Of a DNA stretch of 64,000 nt, positions 1 to 7,886 are shown piece after piece. The notes beneath the pieces are model-generated. The model had not been told where the DNA came from. It searched no databases and saw nothing but the letters and a program-made list of their open reading frames with translations. Position 1 is the stretch's first letter. Every line of letters starts with the position of its first letter. The DNA is taken from assembly GCF_023955655.1 (NCBI RefSeq), contig NZ_JAMXHT010000006.1, positions 310,001 through 374,000 on the forward strand, read 5' to 3'. This DNA is from Ralstonia soli (lineage in GTDB: Bacteria > Pseudomonadota > Gammaproteobacteria > Burkholderiales > Burkholderiaceae). Position numbers and translations under genes: made by a program.

Positions 1-726
1 GATCAGCGACAGCAGCGGCTTCACGTAGATGCGCGTTGGCGCCATGATGGCGTCTTGCAGGCGCTGGCCGTGGAAATCGGCGTTCAGGTCCGGGCGCGAC
101 ACCTCGATGATCTTGCGCACCAGCGAGTAGCCATTCGAATGCGCACCCGACGAAGCCAGGCCCAGCACCACATCGCCCTCGGCAATGGTGGTGCCGTCGA
201 TGATCTTGCGCTTTTCGACTGCGCCAACGGCAAAGCCGGCCAGGTCGTATTCGCCGTCGGGGTACATGCTCGGCATTTCAGCGGTTTCGCCGCCGATCAG
301 CGCGCAGCCGGCCAGCTCGCAGCCCTGGGCGATGCCCTTGACCACGGTGGCGGCGGTCTCGACGTCGAGCTTGCCGCAGGCGAAGTAGTCGAGGAAGAAC
401 AGCGGCTCGGCGCCCTGCACCAGGATGTCGTTCACGCTCATTGCCACCAGATCCTGGCCGACCGTGTCGTGGCGGTTCAGGGCAAAGGCCAGCTTGAGCT
501 TGGTGCCCACGCCGTCGGTGCCGGACACCAGCACCGGCTCCTGGTACTTCTTGGACAGCTCGAACAGCGCGCCGAAGCCGCCGATGCCGCCCAGCACGCC
601 TTCACGCATGGTGCGCTTGGCAAACGGCTTGATGCGGTCGACAAGGGCGTCACCCGCCTCGATGTCGACGCCCGCGTCGCGGTAAGACAGGCCGGTCGAT
701 GCGGATGGGGTTTCGGAAGCGCTCAT
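1..726 (-). CDS. purM: phosphoribosylformylglycinamidine cyclo-ligase (AIR synthetase), 3' end outside window
   Basis: PurM closes the imidazole ring in the fifth step of de novo purine synthesis (FGAM + ATP to AIR), as a cytosolic dimer. The 242 codons present begin [21 protein letters not shown] and carry the family landmarks in order: [10 protein letters not shown] (substrate loop), a [21 protein letters not shown]-type core written here in part as [19 protein letters not shown] and [11 protein letters not shown]. The reading frame is open to the window edge, so roughly the last third is missing. The start at 726 gives the usual short N-terminus before the conserved SYRDAGVD. It is divergent from the AI-2E-type permease across a 163-bp gap that holds an 18-bp AT-rich palindrome. 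Confidence 0.96.
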   Translation of the reverse strand, partial: MSASETPSASTGLSYRDAGVDIEAGDALVDRIKPFAKRTMREGVLGGIGGFGALFELSKKYQEPVLVSGTDGVGTKLKLAFALNRHDTVGQDLVAMSVNDILVQGAEPLFFLDYFACGKLDVETAATVVKGIAQGCELAGCALIGGETAEMPSMYPDGEYDLAGFAVGAVEKRKIIDGTTIAEGDVVLGLASSGAHSNGYSLVRKIIEVSRPDLNADFHGQRLQDAIMAPTRIYVKPLLSLI

Positions 727-805
727 ACAGTGGTCTGAATTGAAAAAACCGGGAAAGAAAGCAGGACAGCGGTGGGCAGTCACCAAAATGGGACCCGCCG
801 GTCCA

Positions 806-823
806 GTAAAATTGCAATTTTAC
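806..823. promoter_or_regulatory. AT-rich 18-bp perfect palindrome between purM and the permease gene
   Basis: GTAAAATTGCAATTTTAC is its own reverse complement and stands out in a GC-rich gap between two divergent genes. Each half contains TAAAAT, a good -10 hexamer, one per strand. No convincing -35 hexamer lies 16-18 bp upstream on either side. It may be a symmetric operator, a pair of opposed -10 boxes, or both. Confidence 0.5.
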
Positions 824-889
824 CGGATGCGGGCACCCCGATGGCCGCTTTTCCGACTCACCCATTCGCTATCGGAGCTGTCGCCACCC

Positions 890-1960
890 ATGAACGCCCC
901 CGTGCTATCGCAGGAAACCAAGCGCACACTTGCCTGGATCGCCGTGGCGCTGATCTTCCTGGCCCTGCTCAAGGCGCTGGCGCCCACGCTCACGCCCTTC
1001 GTTTTCGCGTTCATCCTGTCGTACATCCTGCACCCGGGCGTCGAATGGCTGCAGCGCCGGCGCGTGCCCCGCGTGCTGGGCGTCTTCCTGATGATCCTGG
1101 TGCTGACGGTGGTGGCCGTGGCGCTGATGCTGCTGATCCTGGCCGTGCTGCAGCGGGAGATTCCGGCCATCCGCGAGCAATTGCCGGGCATGCTGGCCAG
1201 GCTCAACGCCTTTCTCTCACCCAAGCTGGCCGACATGGGCCTGCACGTCAGTCTCGACTTTCCCGGCCTGCGCAAGCTGCTGACCGAACAACTCGCTGCC
1301 AGCCCCGATGACGTGATGGCCCGCGCGCTGAACACCCTGCGCGTCTCGGGCTCGGCGGCCATCCAGGTGCTGGGCATCTTCTTCCTGGTGCCGATCGTGA
1401 TGTTCTACCTGCTGATGGACTGGAACATGATCATGCGCCGCGTCGAGACCGCCGTGCCGCGCCGCTGGCTGCCCAAGATGCGCGAACTGGCCGCCGAGAC
1501 CGACGGCCTGCTCTCCCAATACCTGCGCGGGCAGATCATCGTGATGCTGGTGCTGGCGGTGTACTACTCGGCGGGCTTGGCGCTGGCCGGCTTTGACGTG
1601 GCGCTGCCGGTGGGCATCTTCACGGGGCTGGCCGTGTTCATCCCTTACATCGGCTTTGGGGTGGGGCTGTCGCTGGCGATCCTGTCGGCACTGTTGCAGT
1701 TCGGCAACCTGTATGGCCTGCTGGCGGTGGCCGTGGTGTACGGCATCGGCCAGTTCCTCGAAAGCTTCTACCTGACGCCCCGCCTGGTTGGTGAGCGCAT
1801 CGGCCTGCACCCGCTGGCGGTCATCCTCGCCTTGCTGGCTTTTGGCCAATTGTTCGGATTTTTCGGTATCCTGCTGGCCCTGCCGATCAGTGCCGTGCTG
1901 CTGGTTGGTTTGCGGCAGATCCGGTTGCTTTACCTGAGCAGCAGGCTCTACCGCGAATAA
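890..1960 (+). CDS. AI-2E family transporter (PerM/YdgG-like permease)
   Basis: A polytopic inner-membrane protein of 356 residues with about eight hydrophobic segments and the typical family layout: two N-terminal helices, a soluble stretch (about residues 75-150, containing LARLNAFLSPKLADMGLH), then the conserved C-terminal membrane block with FIPYIGFGVGLSLAI and a GERIGLHPLAVILALLAFGQLFG-like segment. Members export autoinducer-2 or act as Na+/H+ antiporters; the substrate cannot be read from sequence. The frame is open upstream to about 740, but ATG at 890 gives the usual short cytoplasmic N-terminus before the first helix. hda follows after 21 bp, so cotranscription is likely; the purM-perM-hda order is familiar from Burkholderiaceae. 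Confidence 0.88.
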   Translation: MNAPVLSQETKRTLAWIAVALIFLALLKALAPTLTPFVFAFILSYILHPGVEWLQRRRVPRVLGVFLMILVLTVVAVALMLLILAVLQREIPAIREQLPGMLARLNAFLSPKLADMGLHVSLDFPGLRKLLTEQLAASPDDVMARALNTLRVSGSAAIQVLGIFFLVPIVMFYLLMDWNMIMRRVETAVPRRWLPKMRELAAETDGLLSQYLRGQIIVMLVLAVYYSAGLALAGFDVALPVGIFTGLAVFIPYIGFGVGLSLAILSALLQFGNLYGLLAVAVVYGIGQFLESFYLTPRLVGERIGLHPLAVILALLAFGQLFGFFGILLALPISAVLLVGLRQIRLLYLSSRLYRE

Positions 1961-1981
1961 CTCACCCCTGCCTCCCGTTTC

Positions 1982-2683
1982 ATGGCCCCACCAGAACAGC
2001 TACCGCTCGAACTCGGCGCCCCTCCGGACCCGACCTTCGACAACTTCGTCGCCACCGGCAACGAAGAGGCGGTATTGCGTCTGCGCGCCCTGATTCCACA
2101 GGTGGTGGACGGTACGGCCACCGACCGCCTCGTCTACCTGTGGGGCGAGGAAGGCAGCGGCCGCAGCCATCTGCTGCAGGCCATCTGTGCCCAGGCAGAG
2201 GCCGGTGGCTACGAAGTCCGCACGCTGGCCCCCGACGCTCCGCTCGAAGCCTACGAATTCGACCCCGATATCACCGTCTGGACCATCGACGACGCCGAGC
2301 GGCTGGATGAATGGGCCCAGGTGGCCGTGTTCAACCTCGTCAATGAACTGCGCGCGCACCCGCATGCGGCCATCGCCATCGCTGGGGCTGCAGCCCCGAT
2401 GTCGATGCCGCTGCGTGAAGATCTGCGCACCCGACTCGGCTGGGGCCTGGTCTACTGGCTGCGGCCGCTGTCCGACGCCGACAAGGTCGAAGCCCTGCGC
2501 CAGGCCGCCCGCGAACGCGGCATGCAGCTCTCGGCTGATGTCCCGCAGTGGCTTGTCACGCACTCCTACCGCGACATGCCGAGCCTGATGGCCCTGCTGG
2601 ACGCCCTTGACACCTATTCGCTCGCCCGCAAGCGCGCCGTCACCCTGCCGCTCGTGCGCGACATGCTCGCGCTGATGAAGTGA
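1982..2683 (+). CDS. hda: DnaA regulatory inactivator Hda
   Basis: A 233-residue DnaA-like AAA+ protein without the DNA-binding domain. With the DNA-loaded sliding clamp it stimulates ATP hydrolysis by DnaA and so limits re-initiation of replication. The N-terminus carries the clamp-binding peptide QLPLEL (residues 6-11). The P-loop is the expected variant WGEEGSGRSHLLQA, followed by a Walker B-like TVWTIDDAERLDE and an arginine-finger region RLGWGLVYWL. Length matches the family. No strong Shine-Dalgarno precedes the ATG. It lies between the permease and the HAD phosphatase on the same strand. Confidence 0.93.
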   Translation: MAPPEQLPLELGAPPDPTFDNFVATGNEEAVLRLRALIPQVVDGTATDRLVYLWGEEGSGRSHLLQAICAQAEAGGYEVRTLAPDAPLEAYEFDPDITVWTIDDAERLDEWAQVAVFNLVNELRAHPHAAIAIAGAAAPMSMPLREDLRTRLGWGLVYWLRPLSDADKVEALRQAARERGMQLSADVPQWLVTHSYRDMPSLMALLDALDTYSLARKRAVTLPLVRDMLALMK

Positions 2684-2736
2684 GCCGCCGCGGGACGCAC
2701 GCCATGGCAGGCGCGGCCGGTTATGTAACGTTCGGG

Positions 2737-2742
2737 TAAAAT
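2737..2742 (+). promoter_or_regulatory. -10 box placed for a near-leaderless transcript of the HAD gene
   Basis: TAAAAT ends 8 nt before the ATG at 2751, and no Shine-Dalgarno lies between. A start of transcription 7-8 nt downstream would leave essentially no 5' leader. No good -35 hexamer is visible at the standard spacing, so the call rests on the -10 box and geometry. Confidence 0.4.
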
Positions 2743-2750
2743 CGCCGCCC

Positions 2751-3440
2751 ATGAATCTGGCCCTCTTCGACCTCGATCACACCCTCATCCCCACCGACAG
2801 CGACCACGAATGGGGACGCTTCCTCGTCCGTCGCGGTGTGGTGGATGCAGCCGAATACCAGCGCAAGAACGATCAGTTCTATGCCGACTACAAGGCCGGC
2901 ACGCTGGATGTCCACGCGTTCCTGCGCTTTGCGCTCGCGCCGCTGGCCGCCCATTCGCGCGACACGCTTGCCGAGTGGCACGCCGAGTTCATGCACGACG
3001 TGATCACCCCGACCATCACGCCGCAGGCCCGCGACCTGGTCAATCGCCACCTGGATGCCGGCGACCTGTGCTGCGTGGTCACCGCCACCAACAGCTTCGT
3101 CACCCGGCCGATCGCCAAGGTGTTTGGGATCGAGCATCTGGTCGCCACCGAACCCGCCACCGCCGACGGCACACCCGAAGGCGCCTTCACCGGCGACGTG
3201 TTCGGCACGCCGAGCTTCCGCGAAGGCAAGGTCTCACGCGTGCACGAGTGGCTGGCCAACATGGGCCGCGGCTGGAGCGACTTCGAACGCAGCACCTTCT
3301 ACAGCGATTCGGCCAACGACGTGCCGCTGCTCGAAGAAGTGACCGACCCCGTCGCCACCAACCCGGACGACACGCTGCGCAACCTGGCAGCCTCGCGCAA
3401 CTGGCGCATCATGGATCTCTTCAAAGCAGGCGCGGCGTGA
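2751..3440 (+). CDS. HAD superfamily subfamily IB hydrolase (SerB-like phosphatase)
   Basis: A 229-residue cytosolic HAD phosphatase. Motif I is FDLDHT, with nucleophile Asp7 and acid/base Asp9. Motif II is VTATNS in VTATNSFVTRPIAK, and motif IV is YSDSANDVPLL. It has the helical cap between motifs I and II typical of subfamily IB, which includes phosphoserine phosphatase and related small-molecule phosphatases. The natural substrate is not evident; a true SerB is less likely because the serine pathway context is absent. The stop codon overlaps the GTG start of pcnB (GTGA at 3437-3440), so the two are translationally coupled. Confidence 0.88.
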   Translation: MNLALFDLDHTLIPTDSDHEWGRFLVRRGVVDAAEYQRKNDQFYADYKAGTLDVHAFLRFALAPLAAHSRDTLAEWHAEFMHDVITPTITPQARDLVNRHLDAGDLCCVVTATNSFVTRPIAKVFGIEHLVATEPATADGTPEGAFTGDVFGTPSFREGKVSRVHEWLANMGRGWSDFERSTFYSDSANDVPLLEEVTDPVATNPDDTLRNLAASRNWRIMDLFKAGAA

Positions 3441-4990
3441 TCAAGAAACTCATCAACCGGCTGCTCGGCAAGAGCACTGCAGAACCCGCCTCGTCCGCCG
3501 AGCCGGGCACGCCTGCCGCCAAGAAGACCCGCACGCCCAAGACGCCGAAGCCGCGCACCAAGTCTAACGGCGGCGTGCCACGCCAAGCGCGTGTGTGGAG
3601 CGTGGAAGAACACGGCATCGACCGGAATCTGCTCTCGCGCAACGCAGTCAAGGTCACGTCCACGCTGCAGGAAGCCGGCTATAGCGCCTTCATCGTCGGC
3701 GGCGCGGTGCGCGACCTGCTGCTGGGCATCAAGCCGAAAGACTTTGACGTCGCCACCAACGCCACGCCCGAGCAGGTGCAGGCGCTGTTCCGCCGCTCGC
3801 GCATCATCGGGCGGCGCTTTCAGATCGTGCACGTCACGTTCTACGGCGGGCGCGACCAGGAAATCATCGAAGTCTCGACCTTCCGCGCGCTCGTTGATGC
3901 CGTGGACGCCGAGCAGGTGCCCGCCGGCAAGCGCGTCAAGCGCACCGAGCTGGACCACCACACGCACGCGGTGGACGCCAGCGGCCGCGTGCTGCGCGAC
4001 AACGTCTGGGGTACCCAGGCCGAAGACGCCACGCGCCGCGACTTCACCGTCAACGCGATGTACTACGACCCGTCCGACGAGACGGTGCACGACTACCACC
4101 ACGGCATGGAAGACATGCGCGCCCGCACGCTGCGCATGATCGGTGATCCGCTCACCCGCTACCGCGAAGACCCGGTGCGCATGCTGCGCGTGGTGCGCTT
4201 TGCGGCCAAGACCGGCTTCGACATCGACCCCGCCACGCGCGCGCCGATCGCCGAACTGGGCCCGCTGATCCACAACGTACCGGCCGCCCGCCTGTTCGAC
4301 GAGATGCTCAAGCTGCTGATGTCGGGCCACGCCTGGGCCTCGCTGCAAGAGTTGCGCAAGGCCGGCCTGCATCGCGGCCTGCTGCCGCTGCTGGACGTGG
4401 CACTGGAGCAGCCGATGGGGCAGCGCTTCGTACAGCTCGCGCTCGATAACACGGACGATCGCGTGAAGGCCGGCAAGCCGGTCTCGCCGGGCTTCCTGTT
4501 CGCCTCGCTGCTGTGGCATCACGTGGTCGAGCATTGGAACCGCCGCCGCTCCGCCGGCGAGCCGCTGATCCCCGCGCTGCACACGGCCATGGATGAAGTT
4601 CTCGACCGCCAGACCGAGCAGCTCGCCATCCAGCGCCGCTTCACGTCCGACATGAAGGAAATCTGGAGCATGCAGCCGCGCTTTGAGAAGCGCTCGGGCC
4701 GCATGCCGTATCGCCTGCTGGAGTCGCCGCGCTTCCGCGCCGGTTACGATTTCCTTGTCCTGCGCTGCGCCTCGGGCGAATTGCCGCAGGAACTCGCCGA
4801 CTGGTGGACCGATTTCCAGAACGGCGACGGCGAAGCCCGTGAAGCGCTCATGGCCCAGGCCAAGCACGCACCGAGCCCCACAGGAAACGCCGGCCCGGCC
4901 AGTTCGGGCAAGCGCCGTCGCCGCCGACGCGGTCCGGCAAAATCGGATACAGTCGGTAGCGTCGGTCCGGAAGGTTCGGAGGAAACGTGA
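3437..4990 (+). CDS. pcnB: poly(A) polymerase I
   Basis: PcnB adds poly(A) tails to RNA 3' ends and promotes RNA decay. The 517-residue protein belongs to the class II nucleotidyltransferases: FIVGGAVRDLLLGIKPKDFD (residues 85-104) supplies the GG..RD and catalytic DxD elements. The poly(A)-polymerase signature RIIGRRFQIVHV separates it from CCA-adding enzymes, and RRDFTVNAMYYDP follows. A basic Lys/Pro-rich N-terminus (about residues 10-50) and an Arg-rich tail (GKRRRRRRGP) probably bind RNA. The start is GTG at 3437, overlapping the upstream stop. A longer open frame upstream is only the shadow of the HAD gene. The stop overlaps the folK start by 4 bp. Confidence 0.95.
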   Translation: MIKKLINRLLGKSTAEPASSAEPGTPAAKKTRTPKTPKPRTKSNGGVPRQARVWSVEEHGIDRNLLSRNAVKVTSTLQEAGYSAFIVGGAVRDLLLGIKPKDFDVATNATPEQVQALFRRSRIIGRRFQIVHVTFYGGRDQEIIEVSTFRALVDAVDAEQVPAGKRVKRTELDHHTHAVDASGRVLRDNVWGTQAEDATRRDFTVNAMYYDPSDETVHDYHHGMEDMRARTLRMIGDPLTRYREDPVRMLRVVRFAAKTGFDIDPATRAPIAELGPLIHNVPAARLFDEMLKLLMSGHAWASLQELRKAGLHRGLLPLLDVALEQPMGQRFVQLALDNTDDRVKAGKPVSPGFLFASLLWHHVVEHWNRRRSAGEPLIPALHTAMDEVLDRQTEQLAIQRRFTSDMKEIWSMQPRFEKRSGRMPYRLLESPRFRAGYDFLVLRCASGELPQELADWWTDFQNGDGEAREALMAQAKHAPSPTGNAGPASSGKRRRRRRGPAKSDTVGSVGPEGSEET

Positions 4991-5502
4991 AGACAGTGGC
5001 GTACATCGGCATCGGCGCCAACCTGGGCGACGCACGCCAGGCAGTCAAAGACGCCGTGGTCTGCCTCGCGCAGCAGGTCGGCATCACCGTCACCGGCAAA
5101 TCGAGCCTGTATCGCAGCGCGCCGGTCGAATCGAGCGGCGACGACTACATCAACGCCGTGGTGCGCATCGAGTCGCACTTCACCGCCAGGCAACTGCTCC
5201 GCATCTGTCATCACATCGAAGACCAGTTCGGCCGCGAGCGCCCATTTCACAACGCACCGCGCACGCTGGACCTGGATCTGCTCCTCTACGGTGACCACGT
5301 CCTCACCTCACCCGAGCTGACCGTTCCACACCCGCGCGTTGGCCAGCGCGCTTTTACGCTACTGCCGCTGCATGAGCTGGCACCCGACCTCGTGATTCCG
5401 GGAATCGGCGCCGTGGCCGAGCTGCTGCCCAGCGTGGCCGATCAGCGCATCGAGAAAACCACGATGTGCCAGTGCATGCGCGCGAAGCAGCCCGCTGCCT
5501 GA
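4987..5502 (+). CDS. folK: 2-amino-4-hydroxy-6-hydroxymethyldihydropteridine pyrophosphokinase
   Basis: FolK transfers pyrophosphate from ATP to 6-hydroxymethyl-dihydropterin, the step before dihydropteroate synthase in folate synthesis. The 171-residue protein begins VKTVAYIGIGANLGDARQ and contains SLYRSAPV, the pterin/ATP-binding RTLDLDLLLYGD and HPRVGQRAFTLLPL, all diagnostic. The start is GTG at 4987, overlapping the pcnB stop (GTGA), so the genes are coupled. A folate gene (pabBC) also occurs further along on the other strand. Confidence 0.96.
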   Translation: MKTVAYIGIGANLGDARQAVKDAVVCLAQQVGITVTGKSSLYRSAPVESSGDDYINAVVRIESHFTARQLLRICHHIEDQFGRERPFHNAPRTLDLDLLLYGDHVLTSPELTVPHPRVGQRAFTLLPLHELAPDLVIPGIGAVAELLPSVADQRIEKTTMCQCMRAKQPAA

Positions 5503-5532
5503 TCCTGTGCACCACACGCACCTCCTCTACTG

Positions 5533-6177
5533 ATGGCTCTTGATCACCTGCGCCGCGTCGTCGTTGAAGGCCCGATCGGCGTGGGTAAGACCGCGCTGGC
5601 CCAGCGCCTGGCAGACCATCTGCGTGCCGCCACGTCGTTCGAGACGCCTGCAGAAAACACCTTCCTCGCCCGCTTCTACGAAAACCCCGCACGCTACGCG
5701 CTGCCTGTGCAGCTGCGCTTCCTGCTACAGCGTGCCGAGCGTCTGAAGGCCTGGCACAAGGCGACGCTCGCTGGCGAACGCATCGTTGCCGACAGCTTCC
5801 TGCCGCGCGACCGCCTGTTCGCCCAATTGACGCTGCCGGCCGATGAGCTCGCGCTGTACGACGCGATGGCGAATGCGTTGGCCCTGCCGCAGCAGCGCAT
5901 CGACCTCGTGATCTGCCTGCAGGCGCGTGCCGAAGACCTGCTGCCGCGCATCACCCGCCGTGCCGTTTCTTACGAAACGGGTATCGATGCCGAATACCTC
6001 GAGCGCATCTGCGCCGCATACGGCGAGCTGTTTCTGTATTACGATGCCGCACCGACGCTGATCGTCGACACCGCTGCCTTCGACCCCGCAGGCAACGACG
6101 ACGATTTCCGCACCTTGCTCGCCCGCATCGACACGATGCGCGGGCCCAAGGAATTCATCAAGCTGGCAACGCGATAG
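5533..6177 (+). CDS. deoxynucleoside kinase family protein
   Basis: A 214-residue P-loop kinase related to deoxyadenosine/deoxyguanosine kinases, which phosphorylate deoxynucleosides for salvage. The Walker A motif is EGPIGVGKT (residues 12-20). [14 protein letters not shown], a [13 protein letters not shown] segment (the family DRS-like motif, here RD) and a lid region [19 protein letters not shown] follow. It lies between folK and panB, an arrangement common in beta-proteobacteria. The exact nucleoside preferred cannot be read from the sequence. A 30-bp gap separates it from folK. Confidence 0.86.
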   Translation: MALDHLRRVVVEGPIGVGKTALAQRLADHLRAATSFETPAENTFLARFYENPARYALPVQLRFLLQRAERLKAWHKATLAGERIVADSFLPRDRLFAQLTLPADELALYDAMANALALPQQRIDLVICLQARAEDLLPRITRRAVSYETGIDAEYLERICAAYGELFLYYDAAPTLIVDTAAFDPAGNDDDFRTLLARIDTMRGPKEFIKLATR

Positions 6178-6238
6178 CGGGTCCGCCACATGGGTGGCAG
6201 GGGCCGAGCCATTGCGGCGCCCAACTTCAGTCCAGTCC

Positions 6239-7057
6239 ATGAGCTATCTCCAGGAATCGAACCGCAAGGCCGTTACGGTGACTTCGCTGCAGGCCATGCG
6301 TGCCGCCGGCGAGCGCATCGCCATGCTCACCGCCTACGACGCCAGCTTCGCTGCCCTGATGGACCGCAACGGCGCTGACGTGCTGCTCGTCGGCGACTCG
6401 CTCGGCAATGTGATGCAGGGCCAGAAGACCACGCTGCCGGTCACGCTCGAGCACATTGCTTATCACACCGAATGCGTCTCGCGCGGCATCGATAAGGCAC
6501 TGCTCGTGTCGGACCTGCCGTTCGGCACCTATGGCACGCCGGAACAGGCTTTCCACAGTGCCGTGCGCGTGATGCAGGCCGGCGCGCAGATGGTCAAGCT
6601 GGAGGGCGGCGTGTGGCTCGCGCCCACCATCCAGTTCCTCGTCGAGCGCAGCATTCCGGTGTGCGCGCACATCGGCCTGACGCCGCAGTCAGTGCATGCC
6701 TTCGGCGGCTTCAAGGTGCAGGGTCGCGGCGATGAAGCGGCCAAGCAGTTGAAGCTCGACGCGCTGGCTGTGCAGGATGCGGGCGCGCAACTCGTCGTCA
6801 TGGAAGCGATCCCCGCTGCGCTGGCCGGCGAGGTGACGCGCCTGCTGGCGATTCCCACCATCGGCATCGGCGCGGGGCTGGAGTGCTCAGGCCAGGTGCT
6901 CGTCATGCATGACATGCTGGGCGTGTTCCCCGGCCACCGGCCCAAGTTCGTGCGCAACTTCATGGATGGGCAGACCACCATCGACGGTGCTGTCGCGGCC
7001 TACGTCGCAGCCGTCAAGGACGGCACGTTCCCCGGTCCGGAACACACCTTCGCCTGA
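6239..7057 (+). CDS. panB: 3-methyl-2-oxobutanoate hydroxymethyltransferase
   Basis: PanB makes ketopantoate from alpha-ketoisovalerate and methylene-tetrahydrofolate, the first committed step of pantothenate and CoA synthesis. The 272-residue TIM-barrel protein has [23 protein letters not shown] (metal-binding Asp), [28 protein letters not shown] (catalytic Glu) and [19 protein letters not shown] at 6239 starts [14 protein letters not shown], the usual start; the frame is open 45 bp further upstream without family similarity. panC is not in the window. Confidence 0.96.
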   Translation: MSYLQESNRKAVTVTSLQAMRAAGERIAMLTAYDASFAALMDRNGADVLLVGDSLGNVMQGQKTTLPVTLEHIAYHTECVSRGIDKALLVSDLPFGTYGTPEQAFHSAVRVMQAGAQMVKLEGGVWLAPTIQFLVERSIPVCAHIGLTPQSVHAFGGFKVQGRGDEAAKQLKLDALAVQDAGAQLVVMEAIPAALAGEVTRLLAIPTIGIGAGLECSGQVLVMHDMLGVFPGHRPKFVRNFMDGQTTIDGAVAAYVAAVKDGTFPGPEHTFA

Positions 7058-7068
7058 ACGGCACCCGC

Positions 7069-7776
7069 ATGGAAATCTGGTCGGCCACCGTCGACGCTTT
7101 CGCCCTGCTCGCCAGCGGCGATGCAGCGTTGTGGCTGATCGTCTGGGTATCGCTGAAAGTCGCGCTGGCCGGGCTGCTGCTGGCCACACCGCTGGGCCTG
7201 CTCATCGCCTACGCCATCGCCATGCATCGCTTTGTTGGGCGCCGCGCGCTGGTGGTACTGGCGCAGGCGTCACTGTCGTTTCCGACCGTGCTGATCGGGC
7301 TGCTGCTGTATCTGCTGCTCTCGCGGCAGGGGCCGCTGGGCGGCTTCGGGCTGCTGTTCACGCAGGGCGGGATGATTCTCGGGCAGGCGGTGCTCGGCCT
7401 GCCGGTCATCGTCGCCTTTGCACTGACGACCCTCGAGCGCGCCGACCCGCGACTGGCGGAAACCGCAATCGTGCTCGGCGCCGGACGCGTCCGGCTGCTC
7501 TTGACCGTCTTCCGTGAGTTGCGATTCGGGCTGATGGCGGCGGTGGTGGCGGGCTTCGGCCGCGTCATCGCCGAAGTGGGCTCGGCGCTGATGGTCGGCG
7601 GCAACATCGAGGGCGTCACGCGCACCATGACCACGGCGATTGCGTTGGAAACCAGCAAGGGCGAATTCGCGCAGGGCATTGCGCTGGGCATCGTGCTAAT
7701 CGTGCTGGCGCTGCTCGTCAACCTCGTGCTGGCATGGTTGCAAGGGGCCGGCAACTACCGCCGGGGGCCGGCATGA
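7069..7776 (+). CDS. ABC transporter permease, tungstate (TupB) type
   Basis: A 235-residue inner-membrane permease with about five or six membrane segments (for example WLIVWVSLKVALAGLLLATP and IALGIVLIVLALLVNLVLAW). The cytoplasmic coupling loop is EAA-like: LAETAIVLGAGRVRLL, followed by GFGRVIAEVGSALMVGGNIEG. This last segment resembles TupB of tungstate importers and related molybdate/sulfate permeases. The ATPase follows, but no periplasmic binding protein (TupA) is next to the pair, so the substrate is inferred. The gene ends RRGPA and its TGA is part of an ATGA overlap with a 37-codon micro-ORF. Confidence 0.83.
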   Translation: MEIWSATVDAFALLASGDAALWLIVWVSLKVALAGLLLATPLGLLIAYAIAMHRFVGRRALVVLAQASLSFPTVLIGLLLYLLLSRQGPLGGFGLLFTQGGMILGQAVLGLPVIVAFALTTLERADPRLAETAIVLGAGRVRLLLTVFRELRFGLMAAVVAGFGRVIAEVGSALMVGGNIEGVTRTMTTAIALETSKGEFAQGIALGIVLIVLALLVNLVLAWLQGAGNYRRGPA

Positions 7777-7886
7777 GCAGTAAGCAGGGGCCCCGCGCAG
7801 CGGGGATGCGCACGACCGCGAGTGCCGCCCGCCACCGACAGCACCCAGACCGTATGAACGACATGGGACGGGAGGTGACCGCATGA
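7773..7886 (+). CDS. 37-codon micro-ORF filling the gap between ABC permease and ATPase genes (copy 1)
   Basis: The frame starts at an ATG overlapping the upstream stop (ATGA at 7773-7776) and ends at a TGA overlapping the next start (ATGA at 7883-7886), so translation can pass through three genes without a gap. The product begins MSSKQGPRAAGMRTTA and ends GREVTA. Its last codons, GGGAGGTGACCGC, are the Shine-Dalgarno of the ATPase gene. A related 41-codon copy sits between hemH and the S4-domain gene at 18067-18192, with the same start (ATGAGCAGT), the same middle (CGCACGACCGCG) and the same end (GGAGGTG-CCGCATGA). Whether the peptide is made is unknown; it may be a spacer element that carries a ribosome-binding site. 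Confidence 0.5.
   Translation: MSSKQGPRAAGMRTTASAARHRQHPDRMNDMGREVTA

Noticed and set aside
2810-3436. N-terminal extension of pcnB by about 209 codons
   Set aside because: The added residues are an out-of-frame reading of the HAD gene; GTG at 3437 gives a normal PcnB.
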